64,000 nucleotides of DNA from UBA5072 sp041737175 (lineage in GTDB: Bacteria > Bacteroidota > Bacteroidia > Bacteroidales > UBA10428): positions 177,709-241,708 of the forward strand of contig JBGSSF010000009.1 of the NCBI GenBank assembly GCA_041737175.1, written 5' to 3'. Each line of letters starts with the position of its first letter. Within the stretch, counting starts at the first letter, position 1. Positions 35,162-43,635 of the stretch are shown in pieces. Under the pieces are notes generated by a model. It was given only the letters and a program-made list of their open reading frames with translations. It had not been told where the DNA came from and did not search any database. The translations under genes and the position numbers were made by a program.

Positions 35162-36958
35162 TTACCGGAGATTTCTTTCAGCATTGATTATCTTGGTCAG
35201 ATCAGTGACAAACTTTTTAGCTTCCACGTTGTTCGGATCAATGGCAAGAACCCTGTTATAATCATCTCTTGCAGAAACCCAGTCTTTTCTTTTGAAGTCA
35301 ATCATAGCCTTTCCCCGTAACGCATTTACCTGCCATTCCTTATTATTCGAATCAAGGTTAAGCCATTTATCATACCATGAATGAGCAGCCTCGGATCTGC
35401 CAGCCTGATAGTTATGGTATGCTAGATATTTATAGGCTTCATACAATGGTTGCTTGAATTCGTCACCTCTGGTACCTATTTGCTTAATCATGGCTTCAAA
35501 CTTAGGAGCTGCCCGGCCCTCAACAGGATCGTTTTCCATCAGCGAATAGGTACGAGCCAGGAAAAGATGTGCTTCTATATTATCAGGATCGCTGGCAATA
35601 ATTTCGCTAAATGCTTTATCAGCATTGGTCAAATCTTTGAGTTGATAATAGCACTTACCGACAGTCATGGCATCGTTTTTACCGGCCCAGCCCTTCGCGG
35701 CCTTCATTTTAAACAACTCGATCGCCTCTTTGTACCTGCGGTTATAATAATTGTTCATTGCAATCTCGGTAAGCAGATTCTTGTCGGACTCATCCATGGA
35801 ATAAGCCTTCTTGAGCTGCTCAAAAGCCTTGTTGAGCATAACGGAATCATCATTGGCGGTGGCCAGCTTGTACATCAGATGACCGTAATAAACATAGTCC
35901 CTGGTGATGAGGTTGTCGGGATTGGCATTCTTGAGGAAAGTTTCCATGTACTGGAGTCCCTTTTCCAGGTCCTGCGGTTTCTTTTCATAACAGCTGTATG
36001 CAGCAAGTCTGTTGAGGTAATTTCGGGTGTTGTCCACTTTAAGAACCTCTTCTATAACTTCCAGGGCGCCGGCATAATCCTTTGACCGGAACAGGGAGTT
36101 GCCGTACCGGACCATGGCAGGAGCGGAGTTGCCCGACATTGTCACATACTTTCCAAAATAGGACTTCGCCAGGTCGTGTCGGCCGGCCATTGTCCAGAGT
36201 TCACCCAGACTTCTGTAAACCGGAGCGTAGGTCGAATCAATGGCCAGAGCATCCTCGAAATAAGGACGTGCTGCATTGATGTTCGGGACCCGCATATAAA
36301 TGTTGCCAATCTTGATCTTGGGCTTGGGTGATTTGGGATCCTTAATCAAAGCCTGGTTATAATTCACCAGAGCATTGGAAGCATCATTCTGCTTCAAAAA
36401 AACATCGCCGGTGGCCAGATAGATTTCCGGATCAGCCGGATTGATCACCTTGGCCCTGTTCAAATAACTGAACGTCTTCTTGTAGTTGATGATCTTTCCA
36501 AATAACTGGGCGGTGGCCAGTTTAGTAAGTATAACCGCTTTATCCGGCGTGAATTCTTTTTTCTTAAGTTTCAATGGAACAGCTGCTTCTGCAGCGGCGA
36601 AATAAGGCAATGCCTTTGTGGTGTCACTCGTCCTGAGCAGGGTAATTGCACCCATTCCGACCTGGTTCAATACATTGCCCGGGGCTTGTTTTATACCGGT
36701 CTGGAATAAGGTTTCAGCCTTTCTGGCATATTCATCCAGTGAATTTGAAAACGTATCCGACAAATAATCCTTGATAAGTGTCTCACCATAATAATAATAA
36801 ATATCCCCATTGACGGGATTCGTCTTAACCAATTCCTCAAAAACCTTTGCCGCTTCCTCATACTGTTCACTGTTTGCGAGTTTCAATGCAGTGCTCAGAT
36901 CCTGGCTCCATGCATTCAATGCGAAAAGGCAACTCCATAAAATAGCTATAGGTTTCAT
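35162..36958 (-). CDS. Periplasmic TPR protein of the TonB/PstS operon
   Basis: A 598-residue protein with a signal peptide (MKPIAILWSCLFALNAWSQ) and TPR repeats over almost the whole length: AAKVFEELVKTNPVNGDIYYYYGE, PADPEIYLATGDVFLKQNDASNALVNYNQALIKDP, RPYFEDALAIDSTYAPVYRSLGELW, ARDDYNRVLAIDPNNVEAKKF. It lies 27 bp after the PstS-like gene and 143 bp before exbB. TPR proteins of this kind are often found with PstS-like and ExbB/D genes in Bacteroidota, suggesting one envelope machine; the exact job is unknown. Confidence 0.85.
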   Translation of the reverse strand: MKPIAILWSCLFALNAWSQDLSTALKLANSEQYEEAAKVFEELVKTNPVNGDIYYYYGETLIKDYLSDTFSNSLDEYARKAETLFQTGIKQAPGNVLNQVGMGAITLLRTSDTTKALPYFAAAEAAVPLKLKKKEFTPDKAVILTKLATAQLFGKIINYKKTFSYLNRAKVINPADPEIYLATGDVFLKQNDASNALVNYNQALIKDPKSPKPKIKIGNIYMRVPNINAARPYFEDALAIDSTYAPVYRSLGELWTMAGRHDLAKSYFGKYVTMSGNSAPAMVRYGNSLFRSKDYAGALEVIEEVLKVDNTRNYLNRLAAYSCYEKKPQDLEKGLQYMETFLKNANPDNLITRDYVYYGHLMYKLATANDDSVMLNKAFEQLKKAYSMDESDKNLLTEIAMNNYYNRRYKEAIELFKMKAAKGWAGKNDAMTVGKCYYQLKDLTNADKAFSEIIASDPDNIEAHLFLARTYSLMENDPVEGRAAPKFEAMIKQIGTRGDEFKQPLYEAYKYLAYHNYQAGRSEAAHSWYDKWLNLDSNNKEWQVNALRGKAMIDFKRKDWVSARDDYNRVLAIDPNNVEAKKFVTDLTKIINAERNLR

Positions 36959-36985
36959 TTTAAGTACATATTAAAGGTAAACAAT

Positions 36986-37945
36986 CTATTCTTTTTTTAT
37001 CTGAACTATTCTTACAGGCATAGTTGCAGGGACCATCCCTGCTTTCAATATGATCCGCTGTCCCTGGTCACCGGCCACAAACTGAATAAATCCGCGTCCA
37101 AGCCCGGTGAATGTCTCCCGGGAGATGGTATAAACTTCACGAATGAAGGGATAGGATTTATCAGCAATATAAGCCGGGTGAGGTGTGAAATAGTCATCCC
37201 CTTCCGAATAAAACTCAGGGGTCACCCCGATTACCTTGATGCGGTCCAGAAACGCGTGTGTGATAGAATCATCCGGGTCGCTAATCCAGTTCACGCTAAT
37301 GATACCCAGCGCTTCGGGATGGCTTTCGACATAATCGATCACGGCCGGATTGGAATTGGCGGCATAACAATAATCCGGCAATTCGGAAATACTGAATTTT
37401 TTCATGATATACCGTACATTGCTGGACCCCTGGTTGTCAAATACAACCCGGATCCCGCCCAGCGAGGAGCGTGGATTGATATCCTTCCAGTTATCAGTGG
37501 TGCCGCCGAAAATGTCTTTAACTGTGTTGTAACGAAGAAAGCTGTCGCGATTGGCCTTGTTGACAACAAATGCCAGGCCATCATAGGCTATCAGCGTGGT
37601 ACGCGGTACAACCAGTTTCTCTTTCAGGAAAACTTCTTCATTGGCGTTTAACTTGCGGCTTGTAATCATCAGCCTTACCGAATCAGCAAGAAAGAGTTTG
37701 AGTATGCTGTCTTCAGAAGCGCTGATGGCCTTGATATGTGCATATTTGTACTGGCTTTCGAACACAGCGATTTCAGAATCAGCCAGCAACTGATAGGCCT
37801 CATCCACAGCAATACTAATGCTGCCGCCTGTTGCGGTTTCCTTGTTCACTTGCTTCTCACTGTACTTTTTGCACGATGCTGAAAGCCATAAAGAAAGCAC
37901 CAGCATAGTGACAACGGATATGCTATTCGTTCTCATCGTCTGCAT
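36986..37945 (-). CDS. PstS-like phosphate/anion-binding lipoprotein
   Basis: A binding lipoprotein of about 319 residues from the ATG at 37945 (signal TMLVLSLWLSASC with lipobox cysteine); an ATG at 37936 is equally possible, and the open frame runs further upstream inside the neighbouring gene. PstS-fold features: GGSISIAVDEAYQLLADSEIAVFESQY, VRLMITSRKLNANEE, YDGLAFVVNKANRDSFLRYNTVKDIFGGTTDNWKDI and RETFTGLGRGFIQFVAGDQGQRIILKAGMVPATMPVR. No PstABC genes are near; it is instead linked to TPR, ExbB/D and TonB genes, a conserved Bacteroidota pairing. Ligand unproven. Confidence 0.85.
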   Translation of the reverse strand: MQTMRTNSISVVTMLVLSLWLSASCKKYSEKQVNKETATGGSISIAVDEAYQLLADSEIAVFESQYKYAHIKAISASEDSILKLFLADSVRLMITSRKLNANEEVFLKEKLVVPRTTLIAYDGLAFVVNKANRDSFLRYNTVKDIFGGTTDNWKDINPRSSLGGIRVVFDNQGSSNVRYIMKKFSISELPDYCYAANSNPAVIDYVESHPEALGIISVNWISDPDDSITHAFLDRIKVIGVTPEFYSEGDDYFTPHPAYIADKSYPFIREVYTISRETFTGLGRGFIQFVAGDQGQRIILKAGMVPATMPVRIVQIKKE

Positions 37946-38150
37946 CCTTTCTTTCTTTATGTTTCTGATATATAATGACCGATCTGAAGACGCCATACCC
38001 TATGACAATATAGCCGAAAATGTTTCGGAATTCACGGGGTATGTTTTGCATCGGTTTGGCAAAGATAACATATAGTCCGAAAACCACAAACAAGGCAGCT
38101 ACCAAAAACCCCACCACCGTCATCATGCTGGGAAGTGAATCTCTGTTCAT
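37923..38150 (-). CDS. Small two-helix membrane protein leading the PstS/TPR/TonB operon
   Basis: A 75-residue protein with two predicted helices (MMTVVGFLVAALFVVFGLYVIF and FGYIVIGYGVFRSVIIYQ) and a charged tail (KHKERKDADDENE). It overlaps the start of the PstS-like gene by about 14-23 bp, so the two are translationally coupled. No family recognised by eye. It may be an inner-membrane tether for the binding protein or the ExbB/D complex. Confidence 0.65.
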   Translation of the reverse strand: MNRDSLPSMMTVVGFLVAALFVVFGLYVIFAKPMQNIPREFRNIFGYIVIGYGVFRSVIIYQKHKERKDADDENE

Positions 38151-38361
38151 ACTGGTTTATTTGTTAAGTTGTTTAAAACCTGCATTTACCTTGTTGTGAG
38201 CCGTAAATATATAAAAAAGTTACAAAATAAATGCCAATGTATTCTATTTATGAATTTTTATTAATCCTCAGTGTAAGATCATTTCTGAATGTCTTGCATT
38301 TACTAATAAGATGATCCGGTAATAAAAATTCCATAAAATGCAGTAAAGAAAAAATGAAATT
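38151..38361. other. AT-rich intergenic region without a gene
   Basis: The 319-bp gap between the small membrane protein and the exporter permease is AT-rich in its first two thirds. It must hold the promoter of the PstS/TonB operon; a TATATTTA on the minus strand near 38208-38215 is a weak -7 candidate without a matching -33 element. No open frame of interest is seen. The last third is the palindromic element listed next. Confidence 0.5.
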
Positions 38362-38467
38362 CAACCCCTTCAGGGTTGTGGAGTGCTAGATTGGATTATC
38401 CGTGGGTTGCACCCACGGTTATTCATATTAAGCCCTGCCTTGCCGGCAGGCAGGCACTTCGTGGCTT
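38362..38467. repeat. Composite REP-like element of three hairpins
   Basis: Three hairpins lie in a row: CAACCC/GGGTTG (38362-38378), a perfect CCGTGGGT/ACCCACGG with loop TGC (38400-38418), and CCTGCC/GGCAGG around TTGCCGGCA (38434-38454) enclosed by AAGCC and GGCTT (38430-38467). The block ends 2 bp before the stop codon of the permease gene. Such CAACCC...CCGTGGGT...GCC blocks look like dispersed intergenic elements of Bacteroidota rather than part of any gene. Confidence 0.75.
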
Positions 38468-38469
38468 TG

Positions 38470-39591
38470 TCATGCAATTTTCCTGTACCTCCATGTTGCC
38501 AGCGCCGTGAGCACTACAGCCATGATGGCGATTGCCAGAAAATCGCCTGCTACGTCCCTGAATTCAGATCCCTTCAGCAATATCATCCGGATTACCCGCA
38601 TGAAGTATGCAAGCGGATTGATTGTGTTCAAATCCTGCGCCCAGTGAGGCATACTTTCAGCAGGGGTGAAAATGCCGCTCATCATCACAAAGGTCACCAA
38701 AACGAAGAAATTCAGAAACTGGGCCTGCTGCTGGGTTTGTGACAGGGTTGAAATCAGCAGTCCCATCCCTAAAACGGCAACGAGGTATAATGCAGCATAG
38801 GCAAACAAAAGAAGAAGGCTTCCTTCGACGGGAATATTAAAAAGAAGTTTCCCGATTCCCAGGCCGAACGCCAGTTCAAACATGGCAATGATCCAGAAAG
38901 GGACGAGCTTGCCGATGATAAACTGATATTTACGTATTGGTGTGACATTGATCTGCTCAATCGTTCCCATTTCCTTTTCCCGAACCAGGTTCAGGGATGC
39001 CAGAAACATACCTATAATGGTAAGAAGAATGGTTAATATACCCGGAACCATGTAATGCTTGAATTCCAATTCGCTGTTGTACCAGAAACTATGATTAACG
39101 GTGATGTTCTTCGGACTCAGGTTGATCAGTGCGTTTCTGCCTGTTTCTGAAAGCAGCTCCACAGTATAACCGTTGATGATCTGGGTAGCATAGCCATTGA
39201 TCAGGCCTGCCGTCATTCCGTTGATGGCATCTACCTGGATCTGCAGGTTGGTTGCACCCTGCCCGTACAATTGATGCTCAAATCCGGCGGGAATGACAAG
39301 GATCATGTCCGTTTCATTTTCCAGCATCCTGTTTTCAGCCTCATCAACGGAGAAAGTAGTTTTCAGCAAAGTAAAAAAGGGAGAATGCGAAAACTTCTCG
39401 ATTAAACTGCGGGAGGATGTTGAAAGGTCCATGTCGACAACGATCATGTCAATGTTTTTCATGTCCATGGTTGCTGCATTTACCAGTATCAGCAACTGAA
39501 CAAAGGGTAAAACAAAGATCATCGGGAGCATGGTCTTGTTTCTGAATACCTGTTTGAATTCCTTCTGAATAATATATAAAATTGTTCTCAT
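38470..39591 (-). CDS. ABC-2 type exporter permease (YbhS/YbhR-like)
   Basis: A 373-residue ABC-2 permease: first helix MLPMIFVLPFVQLLILVNAA, a large periplasmic loop of about 130 residues, then five helices from HYMVPGILTILLTIIGMFLASLNLVREKEMGTIEQINVTPIR to the C-terminus (FLAIAIMAVVLTALATW). The REKEMGTIEQ segment is the coupling motif of the family. It is the last gene of the exporter operon, 12 bp after its sister permease. With two permeases and two ATPase genes, the layout matches E. coli ybhFSR. Confidence 0.93.
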   Translation of the reverse strand: MRTILYIIQKEFKQVFRNKTMLPMIFVLPFVQLLILVNAATMDMKNIDMIVVDMDLSTSSRSLIEKFSHSPFFTLLKTTFSVDEAENRMLENETDMILVIPAGFEHQLYGQGATNLQIQVDAINGMTAGLINGYATQIINGYTVELLSETGRNALINLSPKNITVNHSFWYNSELEFKHYMVPGILTILLTIIGMFLASLNLVREKEMGTIEQINVTPIRKYQFIIGKLVPFWIIAMFELAFGLGIGKLLFNIPVEGSLLLLFAYAALYLVAVLGMGLLISTLSQTQQQAQFLNFFVLVTFVMMSGIFTPAESMPHWAQDLNTINPLAYFMRVIRMILLKGSEFRDVAGDFLAIAIMAVVLTALATWRYRKIA

Positions 39592-39603
39592 GGATTCGGC
39601 GGG

Positions 39604-40710
39604 TTATTGTAATCGAACCTTGAAACGGACTGCACTCACACTGATGAAAAAAACCAACATTCCGGTCAAAACCAATGTCTCCCTCCATACCTCCGCTATA
39701 CCTGTTCCTTTGAGCATTACACTCCGTAAAATGGTGATAAAATACTTCGGCGGCATGGCATAACAAAGCCACTGCAGTACTTTGGGCATGTTCTCAATGG
39801 GGAAAATAAAGCCGGATAGCAATAAAGTCGGCAGTAACAGAACGAAGGCAGAGAAAAACATGGCAACGACCTGGGTTTTGCTCATGGTTGAAATCATGAT
39901 CCCCAGGGAAAGGGCCAGGGAAATAAATAATATGGTCTCCCCGAACAATAACAATAAACTGCCGCGAATGGGAAGTTGAAAAATGAAATACCCGAGGATG
40001 AGAATAACAACAGCATTGATGCAGGATAAGAGTATGTAGGGCGTGACTTTGCCTGCAATGATCTGAACAGGCCTCAGGGGAGACACCAGCAGGGCTTCCA
40101 TGGTTCCGGTCTCTTTTTCGCGGACGATCGTTATACAGGTCATCATGGCTGATACCAGGGTCAGGACCAGGGCCATGGTTCCGGGCACGAACATAAATGC
40201 ACTCTTCAGATCGGCATTGTACATCATTCTGACACGGGGCTCAATGATCAGGGGAAGCTGGTGATCGCGGTTCAACTCCTTCAGGTAAGTTGCTATTATG
40301 GCTTGTGTGTAGGAAACGATCATCCTCGCAGAATTGGGATCAGAAGCATCTGCCAGCAACTGGATACCTGCAGTTCCTTCCCTTTTAAGGGTTTCGGCAA
40401 AATCATCATCAAATACGATAACCTCTCTGACCCTGCCTGTTTTAAAAATAGTCTCTGTTTCCTTTTCCGAGGTAAGGTATTTTTCAAGCCTGAAAAATCC
40501 GGATGACAATAATTTGTTGGTGATATCGAAAGTCACAGGATCCTTGGATTTATCATGGATGGCAATCCTTACATCCTGGATTTCATTCTGAATGACAAAC
40601 CCGAAAATCAGGATCTGTGCCACAGGCAATCCAAATAACACCACCAGGGTACGGCTATCCCGGAATATGTGGATGAATTCTTTTTTAACGAATCCTAAAA
40701 ACTCTTTCAT
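39604..40710 (-). CDS. ABC-2 type exporter permease (YbhS/YbhR-like)
   Basis: A 368-residue ABC-2 permease with the same plan as its neighbour: N-terminal cytoplasmic helix (FLGFVKKEFIHIFRDSRTLVVLFGLP), a first membrane helix, a periplasmic loop, then MFVPGTMALVLTLVSAMMTCITIVREKETGTMEALLVSPLR and further helices. It lies 120 bp downstream of the ATPase gene, a gap filled entirely by two tandem repeat arrays. Together the two permeases form the membrane channel of a drug-export type system. Confidence 0.93.
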   Translation of the reverse strand: MKEFLGFVKKEFIHIFRDSRTLVVLFGLPVAQILIFGFVIQNEIQDVRIAIHDKSKDPVTFDITNKLLSSGFFRLEKYLTSEKETETIFKTGRVREVIVFDDDFAETLKREGTAGIQLLADASDPNSARMIVSYTQAIIATYLKELNRDHQLPLIIEPRVRMMYNADLKSAFMFVPGTMALVLTLVSAMMTCITIVREKETGTMEALLVSPLRPVQIIAGKVTPYILLSCINAVVILILGYFIFQLPIRGSLLLLFGETILFISLALSLGIMISTMSKTQVVAMFFSAFVLLLPTLLLSGFIFPIENMPKVLQWLCYAMPPKYFITILRSVMLKGTGIAEVWRETLVLTGMLVFFISVSAVRFKVRLQ

Positions 40711-40731
40711 GTACCAGGAAATTTAGGTTAA

Positions 40732-40766
40732 TAGGCTGTAGGCTGTAGGCTGTAGGCTGTAGGCTG
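40732..40766. repeat. Heptamer tandem repeat TAGGCTG x5
   Basis: Five perfect head-to-tail copies of TAGGCTG lie in the gap between the ATPase gene and the permease gene, directly adjoining a second array of a different unit. Confidence 0.95.
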
Positions 40767-40826
40767 CATTTGCACATTTGCACATTTGCACATTTGCACA
40801 TTTGCACATTTGCACATTTGCACATT
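40767..40826. repeat. Octamer tandem repeat CATTTGCA x7.5
   Basis: Seven perfect copies of CATTTGCA plus CATT start exactly where the TAGGCTG array ends and finish 4 bp before the stop codon of the ATPase gene. In the sense of that gene the unit is TGCAAATG. Confidence 0.95.
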
Positions 40827-40830
40827 ATTT

Positions 40831-41562
40831 TCATTTTCTCGCAATTTTTAAAAACACCTCATCCATAGTTTTTACACCGTAATTGTTTTTCAGGTTCTCG
40901 GGTGAATCCAGTGCTTCAATGCGGCCTTCAGCCATAATGGAAACCCGTTCACAGTATTCCGCCTCATCCATATAATGTGTTGTAATGAATACCGTTATGC
41001 CCCTGGCGGCAGCCCTGTAAATATGTTCCCAAAACTGGCGCCTGGTAAGCGGATCAACACCACCTGTTGGTTCGTCGAGGAATACGATTTTGGGTTCGTG
41101 GAAAACTGCCACGGAAAAGGCCACTTTCTGACGCCAGCCCAGGGGTATGTCTCTGATCAGCGTGCCGGCTATGTCGGATAGATCGAGTTCCTCAATCAGT
41201 TCATCGGTCTTTCTGCGGATTGCCGAAGATGACATGCCGTAAATGCCGCCATAGAAACGAATGTTTTCGCGGATATTCAGGTCTTCATACAGGGAAAATT
41301 TCTGACTCATATACCCGATATTTCTTTTGATCTCTTCCCGTTGTGTATACACATCAAAACCGGATACGAGAATCTTACCGGATGTGGGATATGAAAGACC
41401 GCAAAGTATCCGGATGGCTGTGGTCTTCCCTGCACCGTTGGCACCCAGAAAACCGAAAATCTCACCTTCATGCACATCAAAGGTCAGATTGTCATTGGCG
41501 ACAAAACCGCCGAATTTCTTCACCAGATTATTTACTGATATAATGGTCTTGCGCTGGTTCAT
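40831..41562 (-). CDS. ABC exporter ATPase (second ATPase of the YbhF-like pair)
   Basis: An ATPase of about 243 residues from the ATG at 41562. Walker A is GANGAGKTT, the signature lies in the degenerate LGWRQKVAFSVAVFHEP (not the canonical LSGGQ), Walker B is IVFLDEPTGGVD, and the H-loop is TTHYMDEA. The start overlaps the stop of the first ATPase as ATGA. In E. coli YbhF both ATPase halves are fused; here they are split, and this half has the altered signature, which suggests one degenerate ATP site in the dimer. Confidence 0.92.
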   Translation of the reverse strand: MNQRKTIISVNNLVKKFGGFVANDNLTFDVHEGEIFGFLGANGAGKTTAIRILCGLSYPTSGKILVSGFDVYTQREEIKRNIGYMSQKFSLYEDLNIRENIRFYGGIYGMSSSAIRRKTDELIEELDLSDIAGTLIRDIPLGWRQKVAFSVAVFHEPKIVFLDEPTGGVDPLTRRQFWEHIYRAAARGITVFITTHYMDEAEYCERVSIMAEGRIEALDSPENLKNNYGVKTMDEVFLKIARK

Positions 41563-42485
41563 ATCCGGTGAGTTGTATAGTTTTCGACAGCATCGATAAA
41601 ACAATCTTCAAAATCGGCCACGACCGGTGTAATTTTAACATTGGCAATTCCACGGTTTGAAAGTTGTGTTTTCAGCCATTCCGCACCATGACGTTCAGAA
41701 TCAGTGGCAATGTGAATATACTGGCCGAAAAGATAAGCCCGCTTAATCTCCGGAATGGAGCGAAGTATTTCCAAAGTTCCTAACCTGTCATTGGCACGGA
41801 TCTCGAAAAGCGGTACCCTGAACTTTGAAAGAATTTCCCCGGGCGTATCCTGATCCATGATCCTGCCTGCCTGCATAAGGGCAATCCTGTCGCACCGGGC
41901 TGCCTCATCCATGTAAGGCGTGGATACCAGTATGGTCATACCGGAATCTTTCAGTTGATGCAGTGTCTCCCAGAATTCTTTCCTCGATACCGCATCTACA
42001 CCTGTGGTGGGTTCATCCAGCACCAGCAATTTCGGATTATGGATCAGGGCGCAGCAAAGTGCCAGCTTTTGTTTCATTCCACCGGACAGATTACTGGCCA
42101 GCCGGTCACGAAAAGGTTCCAGCAGGGAATAAACCGGTTTGATCAGGTGGTAGTTTTTCTTCACGGTGGTCCCGAAGATCGTGGCATAAAAGGAGATGTT
42201 CTCCCCCACCGTCAGATCGGGGTACAATGAGAACCGGCCCGGCATATACCCTGTGAACAACCTTATCTTGCGATAGTCTCTGACCGTATCAAATCCAAAA
42301 ACGGATATATTACCCTGGTCAGGGATCAATAACGTTGTGATCATTCTGAACAATGTGGTTTTACCCGCACCGTCTGGACCGATCAACCCGAACAGGCAAT
42401 TCCCGGGAACCTCAAAAGAAGCCTGCTGCACTGCTTTGACCTGACCGTAGGACTTATCTACACCGTTTATGTTAATTGATACCAT
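41559..42485 (-). CDS. ABC exporter ATPase (first ATPase of the YbhF-like pair)
   Basis: A 308-residue ATPase. Walker A GPDGAGKTT is at residues 36-44, the signature is the canonical LSGGMKQK, Walker B is LLVLDEPTTGVD, and STPYMDEAARCD takes the place of the H-loop, with Pro-Tyr where His is usual (STPY instead of TTHY), a feature also seen in the first half of fused YbhF-type proteins. A C-terminal domain of about 80 residues follows (VPLFEIRANDRLGTLEILRS). It overlaps the second ATPase by 4 bp. Confidence 0.92.
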   Translation of the reverse strand: MVSININGVDKSYGQVKAVQQASFEVPGNCLFGLIGPDGAGKTTLFRMITTLLIPDQGNISVFGFDTVRDYRKIRLFTGYMPGRFSLYPDLTVGENISFYATIFGTTVKKNYHLIKPVYSLLEPFRDRLASNLSGGMKQKLALCCALIHNPKLLVLDEPTTGVDAVSRKEFWETLHQLKDSGMTILVSTPYMDEAARCDRIALMQAGRIMDQDTPGEILSKFRVPLFEIRANDRLGTLEILRSIPEIKRAYLFGQYIHIATDSERHGAEWLKTQLSNRGIANVKITPVVADFEDCFIDAVENYTTHRI

Positions 42486-42495
42486 TTTAAATTTA

Positions 42496-42588
42496 AGATT
42501 GCAGATTGAAGATTTCAGATTTTAGATATACCAACCGCTGTCAGGGTTTTCCACCCGCCAGGCCAAATCTCACCGCTGACAGGGTTTT
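42496..42588. repeat. Short-repeat mosaic in the HlyD-ATPase gap
   Basis: A run of degenerate AGATT-type units occupies 42496-42526. Two near-identical 17-mers follow: ACCGCTGTCAGGGTTTT at 42534-42550 and ACCGCTGACAGGGTTTT at 42572-42588, differing only at the centre of the palindromic CTGWCAG. No gene is present in this part of the gap. Confidence 0.75.
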
Positions 42589-42617
42589 CTTACAGATTAC
42601 AGATGAATACAAATAAC

Positions 42618-43595
<978 letters not shown>

Positions 43596-43635
43596 GGGTA
43601 ATTGATTAATGTATTAAACGAATTGAGTTATCATT

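Noticed and set aside
35450..36085. 211-residue plus-strand frame opposite the TPR gene
   Set aside because: Hydrophobic and Ile/Val-rich only because it is antisense to TPR coding sequence.
38383..38742. 119-residue plus-strand frame over the triple hairpin
   Set aside because: It is a read-through of the palindromic element into antisense permease sequence and has no protein-like features.
40732..40826. Possible CRISPR array
   Set aside because: The units are 7 and 8 bp, directly joined with no spacers, and there are no cas genes in the window.
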